Assembly: GCF_000813325.1 (NCBI RefSeq)
Contig: NZ_BBQE01000011.1
Origin: Sulfurospirillum cavolei
GTDB taxonomy: Bacteria; Campylobacterota; Campylobacteria; Campylobacterales; Sulfurospirillaceae
Reading direction: 5' to 3' (one strand)
Length of the DNA stretch: 64,000 bases
The notes under the pieces are model-generated. The model ran no database searches and was not told where the DNA came from. It was given only the letters and a program-made list of their open reading frames with translations. This document shows positions 43,142 through 52,051 of this stretch, in pieces. The translations under genes were made by a program, and so were the position numbers. Within the stretch, counting starts at the first letter, position 1. Each line of letters starts with the position of its first letter.

Positions 43142-44161
43142 CTAAAGAATCAACATCGCATCGCCGTAAGAGAAAAAGCGGTATTTTTCTTTCACGGCAA
43201 TGGCGTAGAGTTTGAGTGTCTCTTCGATACCGATAAACGAAGCGACCAGCATGATGAGCGTGGATTGAGGTAGGTGAAAATTAGTTAAAAGATAATTAAC
43301 CCGAATCGGCGGGTTTTTAGGATGCAAAAAGAGATTGCATGCGCCTTGTTGATGATGCGTTCTTGCATAATACTCGATCGTTCGCGTGACGGTCGTACCG
43401 ACGGCTAAAAGCGGCTTAGGCGAATCGATGAGGCAACATGTCGCTTCCGGAATAGCATAAATTTCTGAATGCATCACGTGGTCTTGAATATGCTCAGCTT
43501 CGACGGGCTTAAAGGTTCCAGCTCCTACATGTAAGGTTAAAAAATGCGTTTCATAGCGTTGTTTGAGTGTCTCGAACATCGTGTCGGAAAAATGCAACGA
43601 CGCGGTCGGCGCGGCAACGGCACCTTTTTCTTTGGCAAAAACGCTTTGATAATCGATGCGGTCCTCGTGCGTGTCGCTTCGTTTGATGTACGGAGGTAAA
43701 GGAATATGTCCGATACGCTCTAAAATCGCGAAAAGCTCCTGCGTATCGACGGCTTTTTCTTCATGAAAAAAGGCAACGACGCGTAGACCTTCTTCTTTGA
43801 GTTCAACCACTTCCGAGTGCAGGTTCTCGTCGAAAAAAAGTAGACTTCCGACCTTGACGCGCCCTTTAATATAGACGCTATAAAGGTTGTCTTGTAGCGG
43901 TGCGTTTAAAAGGATTTCGACGGCACCGCCGCTCTCTTTTTTCCCGAAAACGCGTGCTTTGATAACTTTCGTATCGTTCAAAACGACCGCGGTGTCGCTG
44001 GGAAGGAATTCAAATAAACGATCAAACGTTGTATGTGTGATCGTTTGACTAGCGCGCTCGAAGACCAACAATCTTGCGGCATCGCGCGGTTCAACGGGAT
44101 GCGTAGCGATCAGTTCTTCGGGCAGTGCGTAGTCGTACGTCGATTTTAAGAGCGGATCGAT
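43142..44161 (-). CDS. queA: tRNA S-adenosylmethionine ribosyltransferase-isomerase, AUC start
   Basis: QueA makes epoxyqueuosine in tRNA anticodons, using SAM as ribosyl donor. The family N-terminus (DPLLKSTYDYALPEELIA) is intact but has no ATG, GTG or TTG before it. A TAA, which is also the tatC stop, lies two codons upstream. The only codon in place is ATC at 44161, with AAGGA seven bases upstream. From there the protein is 339 residues, the family length. Later motifs are VVLNDTKVIKARVFG, TAPTASLHFS-like AAPTASLHFSD and FHLPQSTLIMLV. The next usual start (TTG 44071) would remove 30 conserved residues. It is the last gene of tatB-tatC-queA. Confidence 0.9.
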   Translation of the reverse strand: MDPLLKSTYDYALPEELIATHPVEPRDAARLLVFERASQTITHTTFDRLFEFLPSDTAVVLNDTKVIKARVFGKKESGGAVEILLNAPLQDNLYSVYIKGRVKVGSLLFFDENLHSEVVELKEEGLRVVAFFHEEKAVDTQELFAILERIGHIPLPPYIKRSDTHEDRIDYQSVFAKEKGAVAAPTASLHFSDTMFETLKQRYETHFLTLHVGAGTFKPVEAEHIQDHVMHSEIYAIPEATCCLIDSPKPLLAVGTTVTRTIEYYARTHHQQGACNLFLHPKNPPIRVNYLLTNFHLPQSTLIMLVASFIGIEETLKLYAIAVKEKYRFFSYGDAMLIL

Positions 44162-44164
44162 GGA

Positions 44165-44929
44165 TTAATCCTTTTGTGTTTCATCATCGTCATCGGCTTG
44201 TGTTTCGTCTTCTTCGGGCGGAACATACGGATTGACGATTTTAGCGATCCAGATCGAAATACCGTATAAAAGCGTGAGCGGTGCCGCCATGAGAAGTTGC
44301 GATAAAACATCAGGCGGCGTTAAAATCGCCGCGATCGTAAAAATGATGACGATTGCGTATCGGAAGAACTCTTTGAGCGTTTGGTCGGTCACCAAACCTA
44401 ATTTGGCAAAAAAGAAGATCACGACGGGCATTTCAAACGAGAGTCCGAATCCAAAAAGGATTTTGCTAAAAAAGCCGACGTATTCGCCGATGCTGGGAAG
44501 GGCGGTAAAAAGAGTGCTACCGAAGGCAACCAAAAACGCGAATGCCAAGGGTACGACGACATAGTAACAAAAAGCCGCTCCCATTAAAAACATACCCGTC
44601 GCCGCGGTGACGAAAGGAATGACCAAACGTTTTTCGTTATCGTAAAGTCCGGGTGCGACAAAAAGCCAAAACTGCCAAAAAATAATCGGAAGCGCGCCGA
44701 TAAAGCCGGCAAAAAAGGCAACTTTCATTGCGGTAAAAAAGGGTTCTTGCACACCGGTAAAGATCACGTTGCTTCCCTCGGGAAGAACGGCTTTTAAGGG
44801 GGCGATCATCCAGCTTAAGATAGGTTGCCAAAATGAAAAACAGATCAGAAACATCGCGATAACGACCACTAAAGAAATCGTAAGACGTTTACGTAATTCG
44901 GCAATATGCGGTCTTAACTCCTCGAACAT
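44165..44929 (-). CDS. tatC: Sec-independent protein translocase subunit TatC
   Basis: 254 residues with six membrane helices, the signal-peptide receptor of the twin-arginine pathway for folded (often cofactor-bearing) proteins. The family N-terminus HIAELRKRL, the conserved FTGVQEPFFTAMKVAFF and the Glu-containing loop (FGLSFEMPVV) are present. The C-terminus is an acidic tail (EEDETQADDDDE). It overlaps tatB by one base and is followed by queA, whose apparent start lies four bases before the tatC stop region ends. Confidence 0.95.
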   Translation of the reverse strand: MFEELRPHIAELRKRLTISLVVVIAMFLICFSFWQPILSWMIAPLKAVLPEGSNVIFTGVQEPFFTAMKVAFFAGFIGALPIIFWQFWLFVAPGLYDNEKRLVIPFVTAATGMFLMGAAFCYYVVVPLAFAFLVAFGSTLFTALPSIGEYVGFFSKILFGFGLSFEMPVVIFFFAKLGLVTDQTLKEFFRYAIVIIFTIAAILTPPDVLSQLLMAAPLTLLYGISIWIAKIVNPYVPPEEDETQADDDDETQKD

Positions 44930-45342
44930 TAGGCTTTTTCCTCTTTATTGGTTTGGGTGACGGTCGCAACATGCGAGGGTGCGTTTTCCGTTTTAGGCGT
45001 TTCGGATACGACGTCGTTTTTGACGCTGTTTTCTAATTCTTTGAAAGAATCGCTAACGTTTTGCGTACTTTTTTTAATCTCTTCGAGTTCGTCAAACGTA
45101 ATCGTTTTGCGAGCACTGGTTGCCATTTCGTCTAGCTTTTTCTTATACGTGAGTGCTTCGTCTTTGAGCTCTTGAATCTTCATCTCTTGTTCAAAAGTGC
45201 TTTTAACGTCGTTGACGCTGTTTTTAACGGATTTAAAAAATTTGGCTACTTTCACCATGGCTTCGGGGAGTTTTTCCGGTCCGAGGAAGATAACAGCAAC
45301 AAGGGCTATGACGATAATTTCTCCAAAATCGAGTCCAAACAT
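44929..45342 (-). CDS. tatB: Sec-independent protein translocase subunit TatB
   Basis: 137 residues: one N-terminal helix with the TatA/B hinge (GEIIVIALVAVIFLGPEKLPE), an amphipathic helix, then a long charged coiled coil and a Thr/Lys-rich tail. The conserved Glu at position 8 of TatB (FGEII) and overall length favour TatB over TatA. I chose ATG 45342 because the family starts MFGLDFGE; a TTG at 45360 would add six residues. No tatA is in view. Confidence 0.9.
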   Translation of the reverse strand: MFGLDFGEIIVIALVAVIFLGPEKLPEAMVKVAKFFKSVKNSVNDVKSTFEQEMKIQELKDEALTYKKKLDEMATSARKTITFDELEEIKKSTQNVSDSFKELENSVKNDVVSETPKTENAPSHVATVTQTNKEEKA

Positions 45343-45428
45343 ACCAACGACCGCCTTCAATCTAAAATAGAGGATTGGATTTTATCTGAATTTTCATCAA
45401 AGTTCTATAAATGTCTTTTTGCATAAGG

Positions 45429-45434
45429 TATAAT
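45429..45434 (+). promoter_or_regulatory. -10 box TATAAT
   Basis: A perfect TATAAT about 38 bases before the GTG at 45472, with T-rich sequence upstream (TGTCTTTTTGC) and no clear -35. It would drive the GGDEF-EAL gene. Confidence 0.6.
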
Positions 45435-45471
45435 AGAATCCAACGGAAGTTTCGTGAAAAGGAGTTTATCG

Positions 45472-47358
45472 GTGCGACTTTACATCAGCCCGTTTCCTAT
45501 CGTTTTGATGTATGCGGTATTTGCGATCTTGTGGATCTATGTTTCAGATCATGCCGTCGAATATTTCGTCGACAACGTGACCTTGTTCGCGACGCTTTCC
45601 ACTTACAAAGGTTTTTTCTTTATTGCGATTACGTCGTTGTTTCTTTATGGATTGATTAAAGCAAAGCTTTTTCAGATCGAGCAGATGCAAAACAAGCTGA
45701 ACGAACACGAACAGCGTTTAGAGTATGTTATTCAAGGTGCAAATTTAGGATATTGGGATTGGGATTACGTGAGTCAAAAGCACGTCGTGAACGATACGTG
45801 GCTCTCTTTTTTGGGGTTGAGGCGTGAGGATATTGATGAAAATATCGAAGATTGGTCTAAGCGTATTCATCCCGAAGATAAAATCGTCACGGAAAAAGCC
45901 ATCGCGTATACGATAGAGCATCGCCGACCTTACGTCATCGAGTTTCGTATGCTTCATCGCGACGGACATTGGGTTTGGATCGAAGGTTCAGGAGCCGTGG
46001 TGGAGCGCGACGAAAAAACGGGTGCACCTTTGCGGCTTGCGGGAACGCACCGTGACGTTAGTGATCGTAAAAATGCGCAAAAAGAGATGCTTTTTTTAGC
46101 GTTGAACGATCCTTTGACCAAGCTTCCCAATCGTTTCTACTTGAAACAAGAGCTTGAAAAACGTTTGAGCGCGGAGTCTAGGGTATGTTTTCTTTTTTTG
46201 GACTTGGATCGCTTTAAAACCATTAACGATATGCACGGGCATACTACGGGCGATAAAGTGATTCAAATCGTGGCGGAACGCTTGAAATCGCTACTGCAAC
46301 CGTGCGATTTTATCGCGCGCGTGGGCGGCGACGAGTTCGTTATCTTAAGTGCCGAACCTTTACATGTAGAAGTTTTATGCCAAAACTTGCTTGAAGGTTT
46401 AGAGGAGCCTATAGCCGTCGGTAAAGAACGTTTTAAACTGAGTGCCAGCATCGGAATAGCCTGCTCTCCCGAACACGGCAAAAGTTTTGAGGCATTGTTT
46501 AAAAATGCCGATACCGCCATGTACGAAGCTAAAAAAAATGCACATGCGCATTACCTTTTTTACGCCGCTTCGATGACGGAGCAACTGCTCCATACGTCCA
46601 AATTCGATACCGATTTGAAACGTGCTATCGACGGTGACGAATTTGTCATCTACTATCAACCGCAAGTGCATTTTACAAGCGGCGAGATGATCGGCATTGA
46701 AGCACTCGTGCGTTGGCAACATCCCGTCCAAGGGTTTTTATTACCGTCTTATTTTATTGCTAGAGCGGAAGAGACGAGGCTGATTATTCCTCTTGGCTTG
46801 TTGATTATTAAAAAAACGTTGAAGCAAATGCAGGTGTGGCAAGCGCACAATTTTGCTTATCGTAAAGTGGCGATTAATATTTCAAGTATTCAGATTGAAG
46901 AAGAGGATTTTAGTGAACGTCTTGAAGCGATTCGTCACGAAAGTACGATTGAGGCTAAGTGTATTGAGCTTGAAATCACCGAGAGCAGTTTTATGAATAA
47001 CCCCAAGCATGTCTCTCAAACATTGCAAAAACTGGAAAATTTGGGGTATAAAATCTCAATCGATGATTTCGGTACGGGGTATTCGTCACTCAGCTACCTT
47101 AAACAACTGCCGTTGCATAAGCTCAAAATCGACCGTTCGTTTGTGCAAGATTTACCGCGAGATACGGACGACCAAGCGATCTCCAAAGCGATCATTGCCC
47201 TTGGAAAAACCTTAGAGCTTGAAGTCATGGCGGAGGGCGTGGAGACGGAAGAGCAAAAACTCTTTTTAATGCAAAACGGATGTGACAGCATGCAAGGCTT
47301 TTTATATGCCAAACCTATGAGTGCCGAGATGCTCGAAAACTTCGTACGACACAACTAA
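45472..47358 (+). CDS. PAS-GGDEF-EAL membrane protein (cyclic di-GMP turnover)
   Basis: 628 residues: two membrane helices (about 5-25 and 45-65), a PAS domain from about residue 80 to 195 (LEYVIQGANLGYWDWD), a GGDEF domain with intact GGDEF in ARVGGDEFVIL and an EAL domain with intact EAL in IGIEALVRWQHP, plus the DDFGTGYSS and KIDRSFV motifs. Both active sites look whole, so it could make or degrade c-di-GMP depending on the PAS signal. GTG 45472 is chosen since AAGGAG (45459-45464) lies seven bases before it; GTG 45454 lacks a ribosome site. Confidence 0.9.
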   Translation: MRLYISPFPIVLMYAVFAILWIYVSDHAVEYFVDNVTLFATLSTYKGFFFIAITSLFLYGLIKAKLFQIEQMQNKLNEHEQRLEYVIQGANLGYWDWDYVSQKHVVNDTWLSFLGLRREDIDENIEDWSKRIHPEDKIVTEKAIAYTIEHRRPYVIEFRMLHRDGHWVWIEGSGAVVERDEKTGAPLRLAGTHRDVSDRKNAQKEMLFLALNDPLTKLPNRFYLKQELEKRLSAESRVCFLFLDLDRFKTINDMHGHTTGDKVIQIVAERLKSLLQPCDFIARVGGDEFVILSAEPLHVEVLCQNLLEGLEEPIAVGKERFKLSASIGIACSPEHGKSFEALFKNADTAMYEAKKNAHAHYLFYAASMTEQLLHTSKFDTDLKRAIDGDEFVIYYQPQVHFTSGEMIGIEALVRWQHPVQGFLLPSYFIARAEETRLIIPLGLLIIKKTLKQMQVWQAHNFAYRKVAINISSIQIEEEDFSERLEAIRHESTIEAKCIELEITESSFMNNPKHVSQTLQKLENLGYKISIDDFGTGYSSLSYLKQLPLHKLKIDRSFVQDLPRDTDDQAISKAIIALGKTLELEVMAEGVETEEQKLFLMQNGCDSMQGFLYAKPMSAEMLENFVRHN

Positions 47359-47376
47359 CTTTTAGCTCCTTTTTTG

Positions 47377-47382
47377 TACAAT
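47377..47382 (+). promoter_or_regulatory. -10 box TACAAT
   Basis: TACAAT about 40 bases before purL, preceded by a T-rich stretch (CTCCTTTTTTG). Probable purL promoter. Confidence 0.45.
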
Positions 47383-47421
47383 AATCCCATCTTAAATTAC
47401 ATCAGATAGGGCGAAATATCC

Positions 47422-49623
47422 ATGGAAAATTTAGAAGCGGTGTTGAAAAAACATAAGTTGTCCAAAGAAGAGTATGCAAATATTTTAACGATTTTGGGGC
47501 GCGAGCCAAATATGCTAGAGATCGGCATCTTTTCTGCGATGTGGAGTGAGCACTGCTCGTATAAATCCAGTAAAAAATACCTTAACGGTTTCCCGACCAA
47601 AGCGCCGTGGGTTATTCAAGGACCGGGTGAAAATGCGGGCGTTATCGACGTGGGAAATGGCATGGCGGCCGTGTTTAAGATGGAATCCCACAACCACCCC
47701 AGCTTCATCGAGCCTTACCAAGGTGCGGCAACGGGTGTCGGCGGCATTTTAAGAGACGTCTTTACGATGGGTGCGCGCCCTGTGGCAAATATGAACTCCC
47801 TTCGTTTTGGCAATGTCACGAACAATGACGACACGTCACGTCACCAACGTTTTCTTGTCCGCGGCGTAGTTGCAGGTATCGGCGGTTACGGTAATTGTAT
47901 GGGTGTGCCAACCATCGGCGGTGAGACCTTTTTTGATGAGAGCTACAACGGAAACATTTTGGTCAATGCGTTCACACTCGGTCTTGCAAAAAGCGATGAA
48001 ATTTTCTACGGCAGAGCTGAAGGCATCGGCAATCCTGTTGTGTATGTCGGTTCTAAAACCGGTCGTGATGGTCTGGGTGGTGCTGTTATGGCGAGCGATA
48101 GCTTTACCGAAGCGAACAAAAGCCTACGCCCAACCGTACAAGTCGGTGACCCGTTTGCGGAGAAACTTCTTTTGGAAGCATGTTTAGAACTCTTTAAAAC
48201 CGACTACATCGTAGGTATCCAAGATATGGGAGCTGCGGGTTTGACCTCTAGCTCCTTTGAGATGGCAGGACGAAGCGGTAGCGGTATGATCATGCACTTG
48301 GACAAAGTTCCAGCGCGCGAAGAGGGGATGCAACCCTTTGAATTTATGCTCTCCGAATCGCAAGAGCGTATGCTCATCTGTGCGAAAAAAGGGTACGAAG
48401 ATAAAGTCGTCGAGATCTTTAGAAAATGGGATCTTAACGCTGAAATCATCGGTGAAGTCACCGCAACAGGCAATATGGAACTCTTCTGGCACGGCGAGAG
48501 AGTGGCAAATATGCCAGTCCAACCCGTCAGCGAGCAAGCACCGATTTACGATCGCCCCACCAAAGAGCCAACATATCTTGCGAGCATCAAAACCACAACG
48601 ATTAACGATTTTGCAAAAATTGACAACCAAAAAGCGTTTGATGCACTTTTGAACTCCGTTGAAGTTTCTGATAAAACATGGATTTTCAACCAATACGACT
48701 CAACCGTACAAACCAACACGATTAAAGCCCCGGGTAGCCTTGATGCCAGTGTGATTCGCATCAAAGAAAACGGCAAAGCACTCTCCATGAGTAGCGACTG
48801 TAACCCACGTTATAACTACATCGACCCTAAAATGGGTGCGGCGGCGGCTGTGGCGGAGAGTGGACGAAACGTGGCGATGAGTGGCGCTAGACCTTTGGCG
48901 ATTACGGACTGCTTAAACTATGGAAATCCTGAGAACCCCGAAGTCATGTGGCAATTTGCACAAGGCTGTTACGGCATCAAAGAGGCGTGTGCAAAGCTCA
49001 ACACGCCTGTTGTCAGTGGTAACGTCTCTTTGTACAACGAAACCAATGGCATTGGTGTTTTCCCAACGCCTGCGATTGTTATGGTAGGTCTAAACGACGA
49101 TGCGAACAAAACGCTTCCATCAAGCTTCCAAAAAGAGGGTGCTAGCATTTATCTTATCGGTGAAACCAAAAGCGATTTTGGTGCTAGCTTGTACATGAAA
49201 GAGTTGTACGGCAAAGTTGAGGGAACGCTTGCAGAACTTGACTACGACAAAGAGCTGAAACTCTGGGAGCTTGTCATCGAAGCGAACAAAAAAGGCTTCC
49301 TCAATGCGGCAAAAGATGTTAATGTCGGCGGTATTGCGATTGCGCTAGCGAAGATGGTTGCGAAGAGTAAAAAAGGGGTTACATGTAAGTTTACATGTAA
49401 CGATGAGCGAGATATTTTCTCTGAGAGTTTCTCACGTGCTATCGTTGAAGTGAGCGATGAAGCAGGTTTTGAAGCTATGGCTAAAACGATTGGTTTAAGC
49501 GTTGTGAAGATCGGAACCGTAGGTGGAAATAGCTTTACATGTAACGATGTTTCAAAAAGCGTTGAAGCGATTTGCGAGCGTTATTTTAACCGTTTTGCCG
49601 AAGTGATCGAACAAGACATCTAA
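47422..49623 (+). CDS. purL: phosphoribosylformylglycinamidine synthase II
   Basis: 733 residues, the small PurL type. It converts FGAR to FGAM in purine synthesis with ATP and, through PurQ/PurS, glutamine. Motifs: SEHCSYKSS near residue 33, KMESHNHPSFIEPYQGAATGV-type ATP site (residues about 88-105), DMGAAGLTSS and the second-half SGNVSLYNE. Codon style is less CpG-rich than in the flanking genes. Three perfect TTACATGTAA copies lie in its last 250 bases (49379, 49391, 49535). Confidence 0.95.
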   Translation: MENLEAVLKKHKLSKEEYANILTILGREPNMLEIGIFSAMWSEHCSYKSSKKYLNGFPTKAPWVIQGPGENAGVIDVGNGMAAVFKMESHNHPSFIEPYQGAATGVGGILRDVFTMGARPVANMNSLRFGNVTNNDDTSRHQRFLVRGVVAGIGGYGNCMGVPTIGGETFFDESYNGNILVNAFTLGLAKSDEIFYGRAEGIGNPVVYVGSKTGRDGLGGAVMASDSFTEANKSLRPTVQVGDPFAEKLLLEACLELFKTDYIVGIQDMGAAGLTSSSFEMAGRSGSGMIMHLDKVPAREEGMQPFEFMLSESQERMLICAKKGYEDKVVEIFRKWDLNAEIIGEVTATGNMELFWHGERVANMPVQPVSEQAPIYDRPTKEPTYLASIKTTTINDFAKIDNQKAFDALLNSVEVSDKTWIFNQYDSTVQTNTIKAPGSLDASVIRIKENGKALSMSSDCNPRYNYIDPKMGAAAAVAESGRNVAMSGARPLAITDCLNYGNPENPEVMWQFAQGCYGIKEACAKLNTPVVSGNVSLYNETNGIGVFPTPAIVMVGLNDDANKTLPSSFQKEGASIYLIGETKSDFGASLYMKELYGKVEGTLAELDYDKELKLWELVIEANKKGFLNAAKDVNVGGIAIALAKMVAKSKKGVTCKFTCNDERDIFSESFSRAIVEVSDEAGFEAMAKTIGLSVVKIGTVGGNSFTCNDVSKSVEAICERYFNRFAEVIEQDI
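49379..49400. repeat. paired TTACATGTAA palindromes
   Basis: Two perfect copies 12 bases apart, start to start (just over one helical turn), inside purL, where they encode part of a Thr-Cys-Lys-Phe-Thr-Cys run. A third copy follows at 49535-49544. The tight pairing argues against mere codon effects. Confidence 0.9.
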
Positions 49624-49629
49624 AATTTC

Positions 49630-49660
49630 AAGAGGTGCAAAAGCACCTCTTTTCTCTTTC
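49630..49660 (+). terminator. intrinsic terminator after purL
   Basis: A nine-base stem, AAGAGGTGC and its complement, with an AAAA loop, followed by TTCTCTTTC. Confidence 0.85.
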
Positions 49661-49746
49661 AAATTTTCACTCCCATTTTCTGCCAATTTATTGGCTAGCT
49701 TTAGTGCTATCTCGCAATTCAAGCTTTGCTTGGATTGTGTGTAAAA

Positions 49747-50511
49747 TCAAAACGTCCCATACGCCACAAAAAAGGCGATATTCATACACTGCGGTTGGGC
49801 CGCGCCGCCTTTGGACGGGCAACGTTTCATATAGGTGTTAATCTTTTTGCCGTCTTTGTTGGTGAGCATCGGGTAGTTGAAGTTCATATAATCCAAAATA
49901 TTTTTTCCGTTGGAGTGGTGGATAAACTCGACCGTACCATCGGTATCGATGCGCGTAACGATGCCGACGTGCGTAATATTTTCGATAACCGAAGCGGCGG
50001 GTTGCGGTTTGGGCGGATTTTTACCTTTGGTTTTGGTTTTGACTGCCGGTCTTCTCTCGGTATTTTCAAAAAAAACTAAATCGCCGAGGTTGGGTAGCAT
50101 CGTTTCAAAGGCGTGTCCGCGTTTTGCCATGAGATTAAACATCGCACGTGATTTTCGTGCGTTATCAAAATTTGCATTGAGCTCTTTTTCGTTGTAGTAC
50201 GGACGTCCCGTTTTTAAGTTAACGAGATTGACGAAGCCGGAACAATCGCCTCCATCGCGTTTGTTCAGATAACTCATCGCCGTATTGACGATGCTTTGAC
50301 GCGTCGTCATCGGAGAAATAGAACGAAGCGAGAAACTTCTTTCATCGCGTTGGATATACAAATCTTCGCTCGGCGTTTCTTCTAAGTAGAGTTGCGCCGT
50401 TTCGGGTGTCGGTTCAGGTTCGGCGACGTGTTTTTCGATTTGGGGCGAAGGTTGAGACGTGCATCCCGCAAAGTAGAGTGTCGTGATACCTAAAATCAGC
50501 CATCGTTTCAT
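49747..50511 (-). CDS. NlpC/P60-type lipoprotein, copy 2
   Basis: 254 residues with a lipoprotein signal (lipobox FAGC near residue 18), a variable linker and an NlpC/P60-like cysteine peptidase core: catalytic Cys in GGDCSGFVNLV, core His in ITHVGIVTRI. Such enzymes cut the peptide stems of peptidoglycan or amide bonds in the periplasm. It shares the same build, order of motifs and C-terminal Cys pair with the gene directly upstream (overlap 4 bp), so the two come from a tandem duplication. It is the longer of the two because of a Lys/Pro-rich insertion near residue 175. Confidence 0.82.
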   Translation of the reverse strand: MKRWLILGITTLYFAGCTSQPSPQIEKHVAEPEPTPETAQLYLEETPSEDLYIQRDERSFSLRSISPMTTRQSIVNTAMSYLNKRDGGDCSGFVNLVNLKTGRPYYNEKELNANFDNARKSRAMFNLMAKRGHAFETMLPNLGDLVFFENTERRPAVKTKTKGKNPPKPQPAASVIENITHVGIVTRIDTDGTVEFIHHSNGKNILDYMNFNYPMLTNKDGKKINTYMKRCPSKGGAAQPQCMNIAFFVAYGTF

Positions 50512-51134
50512 TGAATTTTCCCGTAAGCGCTAAAATATTCCGGTGCCAAGCATTTGTTTTGGCTGTTTTTTGCCGCGCATTTTTCCATATACGAATTGAC
50601 GACTTTATGCTCGTATAACGATGCATCGGGATATTTTAAGTTCATTTGTCCTATCAAGTTTTTTCCTTTGGTATGGTGGATAAAGTAGACGGTTTCATCG
50701 GCGTCGATACGCGTGATGATACCGATATGCGTGATGTTGTCGGTACTTTTCGCTTTGGCGTAAGCTTTAACGGTATTGGCGAAAAAGACCAGATCGCCTA
50801 CTTTGGGGTTTTCGTAATAGAGCCTGTTTCGGTCGGCTAAGTAGTTGTAAATCGCAAGCGATTTGCGTGAATCTTCATAATAATCGTTTAAAGCTTGCGT
50901 TTGAAAAAAAGGCTCGTTGCTCTCTTTATTGACGAGTGTGACAAATCCGGAACAATCTCCTCCGTCTTGTCGATTTTTATGTTTCATCGCATTGGCAACG
51001 ATATGGGCTCGAAGTTCTTTTTTTTCGTCTTCGACTTTTTGCGGAAGTTCTGGGGCATTTTGTGAGAGTTCTTTTTGAGCGCATCCCGTGAGTAAAAGTA
51101 CGGCTATGCTAAAGCTTATCCATAGTTTCGTCAT
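50508..51134 (-). CDS. NlpC/P60-type lipoprotein, copy 1
   Basis: 208 residues with lipobox LTGC near residue 18. Catalytic Cys in GGDCSGFVTLV, aligned insertion-free core (NYLADRNRLYYENPKVGDLVFF) and His in ITHIGIITRI. ATG 51134 has AAGGAA upstream; an in-frame start further up would lack a signal peptide. It is 42 bases after the metallophosphoesterase stop and overlaps copy 2. A periplasmic cell-wall peptidase role is likely; substrates may differ between the copies. Confidence 0.82.
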   Translation of the reverse strand: MTKLWISFSIAVLLLTGCAQKELSQNAPELPQKVEDEKKELRAHIVANAMKHKNRQDGGDCSGFVTLVNKESNEPFFQTQALNDYYEDSRKSLAIYNYLADRNRLYYENPKVGDLVFFANTVKAYAKAKSTDNITHIGIITRIDADETVYFIHHTKGKNLIGQMNLKYPDASLYEHKVVNSYMEKCAAKNSQNKCLAPEYFSAYGKIQ

Positions 51135-51175
51135 ACGTTTCCTTAAAAAAATTGAAAAATAGTACCGACTTTTTC

Positions 51176-52051
51176 CTAAAATTTCGGCACTAAAATCGTT
51201 CGTTCCAACGAAGGAAGCCATTGATGCGCCTGATGATCGTAGGTTTGAATGCGCACGCGATCTTTTTCCAAAAAGAGTGAATTGCTCCAGATCGTCTCTT
51301 TGTTCATGTCGCTGTTATGAACGTTGGTAACCTGCTCGTAACGGTTGATAGCAGAGGCAAAACTAGGCTCTTTGGCAGAGGTATGCGTATGTCCGCTGAT
51401 CCATAAAAAAAGCTGTGGGTTTTGAACGATGAGTCGGTGTATTGCTTCTTTAGGTTGGGCGACAAAGTTGGGCGTGTTTGCCCAACGGTTGTAAGGCTCA
51501 AGCGTGTGATCGAGCGGGGCATGAAAAAAGACGATGGTCGGCATTTTGGGATGGGTTTTGAGTTCATTTTCAAACCAACTCAGCTGCTCTGTCGAAAGCT
51601 GGGCAAGATGCTCTGGATTATCGGCGGAGAGAAAGATCAGCAGGTAAGACTCTTTTTCAACACTGTAATAGAGCTTTGGAAGATGAAAAAGGTTTTGAAA
51701 GCGTCTTAGTTTTTCATCTTGGATCTCACGGGGAGCATGTTGCAATTTGCCGTTACTATCGAGTTCATCGGCGTAGATAAAGTCATGATTGCCCGTGATG
51801 ACGTAAAGCGGTTTGTGAAGTTTTGAAAAATACTCTTGCACCAACGCATACTCTTCTTTCGTTCCTGTGATCGAGCAAAGATCGCCCATCGCAACAACGC
51901 TATCGACATCGCTCCATTGATTGATCTGCTCTAATACCTGCTCTTTGGCTTCAAGGTGTTTCCCCGGAATATGCGGATCGCCCAGAACGACGATGTGCGT
52001 GTTTGCGTAAAGGCTAAAGGCGAAACAGAGTCCTAAAAAATACCGAATCAC
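51176..52051 (-). CDS. exported calcineurin-like metallophosphoesterase
   Basis: 291 residues with a signal peptide ending near LYAN. The metal-site motifs are in order: VVLGDPHIPG, VAMGDLCS, ITGNHDF, FFHAPLDH and ISGHTHTS. The fold hydrolyses phosphomonoesters or diesters in the periplasm; the substrate is unknown. It overlaps the aminotransferase gene by 4 bp and shares with it a CpG-poorer codon style. Confidence 0.85.
   Translation of the reverse strand: MIRYFLGLCFAFSLYANTHIVVLGDPHIPGKHLEAKEQVLEQINQWSDVDSVVAMGDLCSITGTKEEYALVQEYFSKLHKPLYVITGNHDFIYADELDSNGKLQHAPREIQDEKLRRFQNLFHLPKLYYSVEKESYLLIFLSADNPEHLAQLSTEQLSWFENELKTHPKMPTIVFFHAPLDHTLEPYNRWANTPNFVAQPKEAIHRLIVQNPQLFLWISGHTHTSAKEPSFASAINRYEQVTNVHNSDMNKETIWSNSLFLEKDRVRIQTYDHQAHQWLPSLERTILVPKF

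Noticed and set aside
44071..44161. A short QueA starting at TTG 44071
   Set aside because: It would lose 30 family-conserved residues that are encoded in frame upstream behind a well-placed ribosome site.
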